This document shows positions 54,197 to 64,000 of a stretch of 64,000 nt of DNA, piece after piece. The notes below the pieces were generated by a model. It ran no database searches, was not told where the DNA came from, and saw nothing but the letters and a program-made list of their open reading frames with translations. The DNA is from Labyrinthula sp. Ha. Lineage: Eukaryota; Sar; Bigyra; Labyrinthulida; Labyrinthulaceae. The DNA lies in the NCBI GenBank assembly GCA_015227615.1, contig JAALGZ010000031.1:363827-427826 (forward strand). Direction: 5' to 3'. The translations under genes and the position numbers were made by a program. Within the stretch, counting starts at the first letter, position 1; each line of letters starts with the position of its first letter.

Positions 54197-57100
54197 GATT
54201 GTTTTATGGAATTAATTTTCTTGTTTCTTTCTTTAGAACGTGTGAAAGCGTGTGCACAAGAGTTAATTCAAGCTTTCCGCGACATAGCTTCTCTCCAAAA
54301 GGGAAAACAGGTCTAGAAAAAAGCTTTTTCATTGCAAGTAACTTTTTTGATACAATAAAATTGAAATAGTTATATAAAATATCTAACTTGTTGAATAATC
54401 TTTCAATTTATAATTTATTATTTCTTGTCTCAAAAGAATACTAAACGGATAAGTGCTTATTCTCTTCCGATAACCTTTATCGAAAATTGAAAAAAAACAC
54501 ACCAGGAATAGAATTTTGTGAATTACTTATTAGTAGGGGTGCAGCCCTTATTAAGGAGTTTTAGGAGTTTTAAGAAAAATTCTTTGTGACTGAGCGAGTT
54601 TGCAAGCGACTCCATGGTACATTAAGTGCGGGAATGAAGAACTGGTTGGGGAATTCAAGAGAATTGATTAAGGATTTTTGATGATCCCCGATTTGGAAGT
54701 CAATGAGTACTTTTAGTTTCATGACGGAGTTCAGAGGGCCCTAGAAGCTTCAAGAGTTTTTTTTGAAGGAGTTTGAGGATCCTCAATGACTTAATTAGGA
54801 ATTTTCCTGATTCTAAAGCTTTTGTCTACCCGGAATGATCTATCAAATAGTCAGATACTCGATAATGACGCGAAGTTACTAACAAGAACATTAAGCGCCT
54901 ATACCGAAATTAACCTGACATTTAAAACTTTGATCCAAAGCATAGAACTAATATAAGGTGCTTCAAAGAACGAAAATTGAGTTCCGTGAACTAAGTAACT
55001 TATGAAGCATATGGATTCATACTTTCCCAAGACAACTTACTCGTCTGGAGTCTTAATATTATTATTCCTTAGCGTGCTTTTAGCTATTCTCTCTTTTTGT
55101 TGTCTTATCTTACATATTGTTGTAATATTGCTTGTGTCTTGGTTTCCATAGAAATTTATCTCTGCTATTATCACTATAGTATTTGATACCGTTATGATAT
55201 TTCATAGCTAAGTAATATACACAAGCCATACTTGTTCTGCACACAAGCGTCCAGATGGTATCAGCAATTAAGCTAACAAAGTTAACTCCATAATATAGCC
55301 GAACTATACCTGTGCCATTAATGCGATCTACAATATTGAAGCTCTTTGTTTTCTTGGTAAAATATTCAATATTTTGAGGTTGGAGCTGATCTCAATCAAG
55401 AAAGCTGCACCCAAGAAAGAAAATAAGATCATCTCCCCAAGAGAGGGAGATGAAAAGAGAAGCTGTAATTATCATAGCATATTACATATGATTAGACCAA
55501 AAATAATTACAGCTGCCTGTTTCCTGAAAAAAGAAGATGACTAAGCAGTAAAGCTTGATATAGTGATTTTTGAATATGGTGAACCTCTTCCACGCTCTCT
55601 AAGTTTATAAAATTTACCTTATGTGGAGCTGATAATAGTGGAAAGGTCCTTATTTTCTCCATGATAATGGTTCAGGTTGAAGATGTACCGCTTGTTTGTG
55701 AATTGTGGAAAAAAATTATGAAAATCAATTGCGTTCATGATGCAGAGGTCGAGTCTAGCATAAAAAATTTATTCTTGATTGAATAATTTTCAGTAATTAA
55801 ACATAACCCTTATACAATTGTGGAATGGTTCATAAACTGAGGTCTAATATTAGAAATTACGCCGGGTTATCTTCTCATGCTTACTGTGGTACCATGACAC
55901 TTAACAAGTTATTCAAAAAAGTTCACATTCATTTGAGAATCCGCATTCTCAGAAAAATATGACTTAAGATATAAAGATTGAGAACATGTTAACAACAAGA
56001 AAATTTAATGTCAAATAAAACTAATTAGCACTCATCTCGGAATTTGACACTCTATTTAGAATAATAAATATTCTTGGATAATTTATCAAATTATTAGCAA
56101 ACAGTATGGTTTTAATTTTATAGCTAATTTACCGTAGTATCATGATAAGTCCTAGTCATGTGGAGTCAATATAATGAAGACATCTGACAAAATGTATAGC
56201 TTCCAGATATCGGTGGTCATGTTTAGCCTAACGTTAATATTCTTGGATACTACACGTACCATGCCTAACCTGCTCAATTCCCCAGTTGACCAAGAATAAC
56301 CCAGTAGCGCTTAAAGGGATACAAAATGATAAAATTCCAAGAAACAGGTCGAAAGGATGTTATTCTCCTAATAATCTCACCCCAGATATTATGGAATATT
56401 AACCTTTTCAAATCAAGAGTTTCATTCGATAGATATCCTCCTCCAACCAGTATGTGGAATAATATTTACCTATATTTTAATTAAATTGGAGGAATAATTT
56501 AGACTACTTTACGGGCCTTTTAAATAGTATTTTCAAAATTGTCACTGAAAAAATGCTTTTAAGATATTAAAGTCGGACTCTAGGGCAGCTATAGATAATA
56601 TTTTCAATTATTTGGGTGTGAATTCTATCTAAATTATATTGGGAGAATAGATGGCATCAATCAAAAACATGATGAAGAACAATATATATGGAAATGGGAG
56701 AAACACTTCGCGTATTTATAAGAAAGCTCTTGAGTAATATCAGCTACCACAATTTGGAATCGTTGAAATCGTGAAGAATCGAATATATGCGCCCTTAACG
56801 TGCAAAAGAAAAAAAGAAAATGTCATGAATCGGAATTCTCTACAGCAAGATTTTATTAGAATTATGAAGCTATGGAATAAATGAAGAAGTAATACAAAAA
56901 TAGTGAAGGGTGTTCTTCAAACCCGATTTGAGCTAAAGGTCGCTTCTCCATTGTATAGATCAACAATCTTAAGCAAGAAGATATTCTAAGTTGACTTTAG
57001 AAAAGTGGGCATGTACATGATGAGAAAAATAAGAACTAGTAAGAAAAATAAAAGATGAAATTTGGGACACGAAAGCCCCTTAGAGGGAACGAGTGAAGCC

Positions 57101-60100
57101 ATAGATGCTCCGATACTTAGACAAGAGTAGATATAATTCCATAGAGCAAAGCTCTTAGAACAATTGTGGTTGCTGCATCAGAAAGTAACTGAATGGGATC
57201 GATACCTTTATAAATGACACATTATATCCATAGAAGTGGCTGCAAATGTAGGAAGTAATAATAAACACTGCATTGAGGCCAATTGCAAAAATTTGTCAAT
57301 GAACTTTGTCTAAAAAATACAAGAGATCTTAGTAAATACCAGGGGATCTCGGGGGAATATCACGACCACATTTTCCAAATTGATAAAAGATAAATGATGG
57401 AACAATATACAAACCTAAGTATTTCAGATATATCTAGGATAAATTTGAGGTTAGACCAGGGTATATGTGCTAAAACTTGAATGTAATATGGAAATAATAA
57501 ATTGATATCTGTCATATAGTTGGAGAATTGAGCACTGACATCTAGCATACATCAGTGGAATCAAATATCACGAATGAAAATCCAATAAATTAAATAGTAA
57601 TCAAGGAATCCAGATCCATCAGATGAAGAAAAAACTTTCAATGAAATTGTATAAAAACCGCGGGAACTTTTATAAAGATTTAATTGTTATTTGTATAAAG
57701 CTTCTTTGTCAAAATAAGAACTAGAGTAGAATAATAAAGTTATTCTCTATAATTGGGTGTTATACTCGTATGTATAGAATGATAACTCGAAAGCCCCATA
57801 AAAATAGAGAGTAACAATGATAGTTAATGGTTATTTCAAAGTGATAATGAAGAAAATCGGAACAAGATAAATAGAAATGATGTAAGCACTAACCAAATAT
57901 TAGCTCGGCTTTCCTCTAAGTAATATAGTTTTCAAAAGATTCAAAGACTCTATCTGAAAATGAAAAAAAAGAAATTTTCGAGAAAGTGTGCAAGAAACTA
58001 TTACCCATTGGCCTTACCCTTTCCTTTAGCTTTGTTTCACACCGATATATTAATATATTCCTACATCAACGCATAATCTTGGATTACTTCTGCAATAGAA
58101 AAACATATCTCTACTAACTAAAGAGATTTACAATAGTTATATGGCTGAATCTATCTAAGAAATTCGGTATATGTGGAAGTATAATGCAAACTGGAACTCT
58201 CTAGTTAATTCTAGTTATTTTGATCCAAAAGGTATTAATGAATACAGAAGCTGAAAATAGCTCTAGAAAAATCTTACTCAAATGAAAAAAAATCAAGTAA
58301 TATCCTTTACAGATGACCCAGTAGCTTTCATTTAAAACAGTGTGGCAACTAAAGGACTCAATGCTTCATCCCCTTAAAATAAGAACCGTCAGTGAACTAA
58401 AACTAAGTTTATAGAGAAGCAAAGTTATTCGAGCAAGAATTTGCAGATAATTAAGAAGGGAAATGCTTGAAACATAGCTTAGGAGTTGCAACACAGTATT
58501 TTCTGTGAAACTTGTCAAGTGTATTCGCATATGGGTATTTTGTTCAGCTATCCTAGAAGGTCAATATACTGCCACAGGTTAATGATTAAATCAGAGAACA
58601 GTACATTTGCTCAGATCAATTCTAAAAAACAGTTCAACTTACCAGAAATAAAGAACAGCGCTTTTTGATATTTGAAGAACAGATAATTGATACCACATAG
58701 TAGAAATTCTCTCTGGTAGTATCCACCACACCGGATATCGATAAGGAAATGAAATTCGTGATAATGGTAAATTTGGTACCACCTGACCGATAATTAAAAT
58801 ACGATAATCTAATTCTCTGAAAATAGAAATCATTACGTAGGAAAATCTCTTCACGTACTGGTATCAATTTTATGTAGCTTTGAAAAGTGGACGTTACTCT
58901 TATACATAGATAAGCAGGTAAATATCTCTTCAAGGGAAATGAAGAGGTGTCTTGATAGTAGTAGAGAAGTCAGTATCTTACTGTGAAAGTGTCTTAAATT
59001 TTCTGGGTAAAACCCAACAACAAAATCCAAATTATGAGGAACTAAAGACACTTATTAAGCCAGCATAGAAAGTATAAAATTGATCCTCATTCATTTCAAA
59101 GGCAATAATATTATCACTTGAATATTAACCGAAAAAGTGTTCATGCATGCAAACGCAACATAGCTTCTAGAGGAAAATGAAGCCAATTCAGCTAGAAATA
59201 TAAGGAATACAAGGGAACACCACCGATCTTTCCATTTTAAACAAACAGCCATGGTCTCCAACCTGAATATGATCAGCACTACAACATTGCAGTTAACGTT
59301 AATATGAAGAAGTCTTCTCTGTCATATGTACCTAGCAATAATAAGCCACTATCATTGAAAAATAAACCTGTACTAATATTTTTTGTCTAGATTTTGTAAT
59401 TCTACATGTATAGAATAGAGATATACTTTGTATTAGTTCGGTATCTCTTGCGTTAATTATCAGTTTATAATATTTTCGACGCATAAATGCTATATGAATA
59501 ATAATAACTTAGAATACAGTTGACCATACGAGAAAAATACAACTAGAGAACTCATGGGTTATCAACATAAAAATGGAAGATTGATTCTGGTAAGAAAAAC
59601 CAGGTGTAAACTGAGAAAATGACAGAAATTCTTCATAATATATCTTTGAATCTTAGCACTTAGGAAGTTAACTCAAAAAGATATGTATATTTCTAGGTTC
59701 TTGGCTTAAATTATCAATTAAAGAATCCCCCCTAAAATTTATAAATTAAATTAACAGAGCTAAACACCTTGTAATATTTTGATTGGGGCTCTGGGAAACG
59801 ACAATATCATCGACTAGAAGTTTTTTTCTTGCTTTATTCTAAAGTATTCTTGCATTTGTTTTCATAGAAGAATTTATAAAATTACTAAGATGTATTATTG
59901 TACCTAGTATGAATATTGAAAGATAGGTGACATATTTTATATTTATTTTAGCATGTATTCTCCTTTTATTCAAACTATTTCTATGCGACCACTGTGCCTT
60001 TGAGTTTTTATTAAGTTTTTTAATAATATTAATTGATTCAAGAGTCCGAGGTCTGCTTGTGGAAAATTTAAATTTCCGAAAAGTTTGAAGATTAAGGATA

Positions 60101-61400
60101 AGCTAATTTTTTAATATGAAGTGAGGTGAAACTAAAGTTATTAGCCAAGCTGCAATGTTTGCTCCAGTATCACCATACTAGCGTTAACTAGCAATAATTG
60201 AAAATTCCAACGCTGCCCATATTTGTGCCTACTTCATTCCTTGCAGAATATCGAAAGACTAACATCTGAGGAATAAGAATATTTCAGAGTTTCTGTGTGT
60301 TCAGGATGTGGAGATGCTACTATCATTTTAACTTTAATCCCAGTACGTCATCACCTGGACAAACTAAAGAAAAAAAAGATACAACGATAATTACATTTCT
60401 GTGTCACTATCATCCAAGCAAGGATACAGTGGTTGGAAAATTGTAAAAGTCTGCATTTCAGATTTCACAATTATTCAAACCTCTTTACTCCATCTTAATC
60501 TCTAAACTCTGTACATATATCCAACTATTTTCCTTATAATTTGAACACTCATTTTTGCAACAAAGCGAAAGAGAAATGCAGAAAAATGGCCTTGCATCAT
60601 CGAAATACTTCATACCTGGGGAAAGATATCTAGGTGGAATATACCAAGGAATTTGAGGCCTTAAACCAGGCCTATACCTTAATCCCTCTGCCAGTATTGA
60701 CTTCTCTATATTTCCGCTACTGCCTCAAATCTCCCATATAAAACACATTTAAGGTTTTTCTAGCCCTCTCTTCCTCTGTTAGCTGCATAAACTGGCTTGA
60801 ATGTAGATTTTTAAAGTTTTATTTTAAAGATGCATACACAACCTGATTAAACCGCGCATATAGTGGCCATGATCATATATCTCCCTCTACTCACAATGCT
60901 AATTTAGCCACTTAGTCGCGGCTGATGAAAATGTTCAGGTCTCGATATGGTAAAAATTAATGTTTTGTTGTTCTTTGGACTTATAACTCTGATTGGAATC
61001 TGAGAAATCAGTCCTGAGGAAGAGTATCAACTGATTATATGGCGAATCAAAGTAGAGACAAATCAGATCTCTAATTCAGTTGCCCACTTCTTTTGATCAA
61101 GAGAAAATTGTCCTAGTCAATCCAGATTACATAGGGTGATTTAGCTAACAAGTATCCCAACTTTCCGAGCAAAGGGATAAGAGAATCAGGGATAACCTAA
61201 AACTTATCCCATACTAAGTACATATTTCAATACTTATCCTAGTATTAAATAGAGCAAGATCACAAACATGTAGGTTTAGGCCACACGGCCCTATTGATAA
61301 TTGTCACGATACTTCCGATAATCTATAATCAATAGAAAGAAAAAGAATATCTTAAGTTTGTCCGTTTATCTTGTACAATCCAAGAAGAATTATTCAAAAT
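54197..61400. other. 7.2-kb gene desert
   Basis: AT-rich; much of 56-59 kb is purine-rich on the + strand. Repeat family B copy 2 lies at 54532-54815. No intact gene, tRNA or LTR was found. Short minus-strand ORFs at 57360-57548, 58634-58933 and 59091-59279 carry no motif I trust. Its right end should contain the Roco promoter. Confidence 0.45.
54532..54815 (+). repeat. Dispersed repeat family B, copy 2
   Basis: Begins AGTAGGGGTGCAG and shares ordered blocks with 36451-36735 (GTGACTGAGCGAGTTT, GAATTGATTAAGGA, GAGTTTGAGGATCC). The right end is approximate. The first ten bases differ by only one from the start of family A (ACTAGGGGTG). Confidence 0.5.
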
Positions 61401-64000
61401 ATGAGACTTAAAGCCGTTATGATTCAAACTAAAATTTTGGATAAGGATATTTTATTAAATCAATATGAAGAACAGGCGTTGGAAACTTGTATTTCGCTGA
61501 AAAGGTATGTTTATTAAGGTTTGATTTTTTAGAGGTATTTGGTCTCATCCAAAGAAACTTAACAAAAGAAATGAACTCGTTGTGAATGATGTGATTTTAT
61601 TCCTGGAGAAAGTTCAACCAAATCCACAAGTTACAGAACTAACGTAAAGCTTATTGACACTTATTAAGTTTAGTCTTGTCTCGTTTAACCTTATTGAAAT
61701 TCAATCTTTGTTAAGAAATCTGGACAATATTTTCCCTTCACTTTATACTCTTATGTATTGATTTTTTCTTGTTAATATTAGCTTAAGTGGTTGCAATGGT
61801 GATTTTTCAATACAATGGAAAAGCTTTAGTTTTTCTTCAAACATTAGAATTTTGCAGTATGTTCAGTTGATTTATGTATATTATATAGTATTAAAAGCAA
61901 TGAGGAAGAAACCTTTGCATCATTTTGTTGGAAAACAAAGAATATAAGCAAATTGATAGCTTGTTTTCCTCATCTAGGAATGCTCAAGTAGTTTTCTATT
62001 CTCACTTATATTAGGTTGGTTCCCACTAATGTGAAATTGAAGGAGCAGTTGAAGATTTTTCAGTTATTGCATCTTCCGGAAAATCTGCGAGTTCTGCAGT
62101 AACTTTTCTTTTTTCATTATATTATAGCTTTTCTCAAGGAGATACTAGAGACGCAGTTCGTACGAGCTTTGATGGAGCAAAGAAGAGCAATAAGAATGCA
62201 ATAAGAGCAGTTTGTAATAAACTCGAAATGTTGAAAAATTTGAGAGCTCTTATGTACTATAGTGCTTTTTCTTATCTATAGATTTAACATACGTCTCTCT
62301 GGATCAACTGATTTTTCGGAGTTGCAAAAAGTATGCGCTTCGCATCCAAACCTGATGTATCTTGTAATAGACTCCTCTGTAAATATATTAGAGCATTCTT
62401 ATAGAGGTAATAGAAAACGAGTGTTGAGGGAACATTTATGTCAAGAATATACTGTCCTAAAGCAACTCGGTGAAACTCGGCTAGTTTTTGTTGGAGACGG
62501 AAGATCTGGAAAAACATCAACCATAAGAAGCTTGATTGGTTTAGATTTTCGAGTAAAAGAGCGATCAACGTTGCTACTAGACTTAAAGTACATAATAAGG
62601 CTATCGGATTTGGAGTACTCAGCTCCTTTAACGAACAGGGTAACAAGACATGAAATATCTTTGCAAAGAATCTTATTCAACCTTCCACAGCACATTGATC
62701 TTGAAACTTAGCAGCAAAATATTGCAAGTTACAATTTTTCTTTTGAAGATGAATTGATTGAAAGTGTCTTGGAAATGCATTACTACTCTAATGAATATGC
62801 ATATGGTGGAGATTTTCATTCCTTAAGAAAGGATGTGTCAAAATATCTTCTGGTATCTGATTTTGGAGGACATGAGACTTTTTATGCTGTACATCATCTG
62901 TTCTTATCCTCTTTTGGTTTAGTTTGTCTTGTATTTAATGCTGCTAAATTAGATTCCAACCATTTAGAAAAATTTAGATTCTGGTGTGAAAGTTTGGTGG
63001 AAAATGCAAGTTCAGCGACTATTTTTCTCATTGGTACTCATTGGAAGAAAGCAGAGAAAATCTATGGCGCAAATGCTTTTGAAATAGTAAATTATTTTAT
63101 TTCTCAAGTACTAAATAAGTTAAGGACAAGACTTAGAATAGTGATGAACAAAGACTTGTTATTTTTCCCAATTGAAAATTCAAATATTCATGAAAAGAGG
63201 GAACTGATTTCAAACCTTAAACTAGAATTACATTCAGAAATAATGGAAAGTGGAATAGAGATGAAGCAACAGTTCGTTAAGGCGATTCCTTTTGGACATA
63301 TAGTTTTTATGGATAACTTGCAGCAAGAGCATACTCATCTTCCTCTGACCGTGTTTGAACAGAAAGCTTTTGAATCTGGCTTTACCCCTGAAGAAATTCC
63401 CTCTCTACTAAGCGTTTATGCTGATTCAGGACTCATATTTTATGAAGAAAAAATGAAATATCTTCCCAAAGATACCAACATGGTAATCTTGTCACCTTCC
63501 TGGTTAGCAACAGCTCTTGCTAAGTTTATCCATGATCCAGAATTTCATAATTTTGCCTTACAAATATCTAAATCCTCTTTTGTTGAATATAGAAAATATA
63601 TTTCAACTGGTATACTTTCTATGTGTTTACTTGAAGATACACTAAGAAGATACAATTCAGTGGAAAGAAAATACATCATTGAGTTGTGTTTGCAAATGCA
63701 AATCCTAATTAAGGATCCTAGACTGGTAATTGGTAAAGAAAGTTTCATAGTACCAACCAGTATTCCTAAGTTAACCAAAGAAGAAATCAGTGCTTTGAAA
63801 CTGGATAAAAGTTACCACTTTAAGATATTATCTAGGAAGGTCTTTACGAACTATGACTTTGTGTCATTTATTTTTGTTATATGGGTCAAATCAAAGGATA
63901 ACAGCCTTTCAAATAACAGCCTTGTCTCAAAGTATTTTGCTCGAATAGTTGTATCCAATGACTTGCAGATTAGTGTTTCTTTTTTAAGAAGAGAAAATTG
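61401..64000 (+). CDS. Roco family protein (LRR-Roc-COR), 3' end beyond the window
   Basis: Eight exons: 61401-61504, 61533-61643, 61674-61754, 61782-61856, 61889-61987, 62015-62098, 62128-62253 and 62282 onward, split by introns of 28, 30, 27, 32, 27, 29 and 28 nt. Exons 2-7 each encode about one leucine-rich repeat (LTLVSFNLIEIQSLLRNL, LYTLILSGCNGDF). Exon 8 carries the Roc GTPase: P-loop VGDGRSGKTS near 62494, switch II DFGGHET near 62859 and the G4-like IGTHWKK near 63036. A COR-like region then runs to the window edge with no further stop. An in-frame TAG at 62709-62711 interrupts Roc. It is either a nonsense mutation or the acceptor of a 72-nt in-frame intron (62640-62711), since the frame resumes at once. 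Roco proteins are GTPases that dimerise through COR; no kinase domain is visible before the edge. Confidence 0.85.

Noticed and set aside
57360-59279. Minus-strand short ORFs as a decayed copia reverse transcriptase or integrase
   Set aside because: No catalytic motif (YVDD, DDE, HHCC) could be seen; resemblance was only to hydrophobic, Leu-rich composition.
49214-62711. A non-standard genetic code, suggested by in-frame TAA (copia) and TAG (Roco)
   Set aside because: All well-identified genes end in ordinary stops at the expected family lengths, and the two in-frame stops have simpler local explanations.

Overview
The window is nuclear DNA of a unicellular eukaryote (protist). The evidence is spliceosomal introns, a nuclear tRNA-Asp gene, mitochondrial complex I (NDUFA6), the PC4/SUB1 coactivator, an NADPH oxidase, a Roco GTPase, a peroxisomal SKL tail and a Ty1/copia retrotransposon. 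The sequence is AT-rich and the standard genetic code fits every gene read. I cannot assign the lineage. Its most distinctive trait is a set of very short introns: 11 well-supported ones of 27-32 nt, and further candidates of 25-35 and 52-72 nt. These split genes that otherwise look like short broken ORFs.

Layout: 1-742, 3' part of a GPAT3/4-type acyltransferase. 743-7584, gene desert with a 300-bp solo LTR (2535-2834) and one copy of a dispersed repeat (about 3044-3660). 7585-15113, a tight cluster: tRNA-Asp, PC4/SUB1, NDUFA6, a 1991-aa IQ/Sfi1-like/ankyrin protein and an intron-split unknown gene whose stop codon abuts it. 15114-18539, non-coding with a second repeat copy. 18540-19032, a small split and frameshifted gene. 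20467-30043, a second cluster: dienelactone hydrolase, glucuronokinase, an LRR-like unknown, two tandem paralogues with an unrecognised repeated domain, and an SGNH hydrolase-amidohydrolase fusion. 30044-38186, desert. 38187-41300, NADPH oxidase. 41301-46583, desert with a decayed ORF. 46584-51647, a copia element with one in-frame stop. 51736-54196, a small membrane protein and a soluble fumarate reductase ending in SKL. 54197-61400, desert. 61401-end, a Roco gene cut by the window edge.

The identifiable genes cover lipid synthesis (GPAT), UDP-sugar salvage (glucuronokinase), mitochondrial respiration (NDUFA6), NAD+ regeneration by fumarate reduction (probably peroxisomal), superoxide production (NOX) and signalling or scaffolding (Roco, IQ/ankyrin). 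They show no common pathway. Neighbours are linked by compactness: stop codons 0 or 3 bp apart, start codons 3 bp apart, and same-strand genes 38-97 bp apart, in clusters separated by 6-8 kb deserts.
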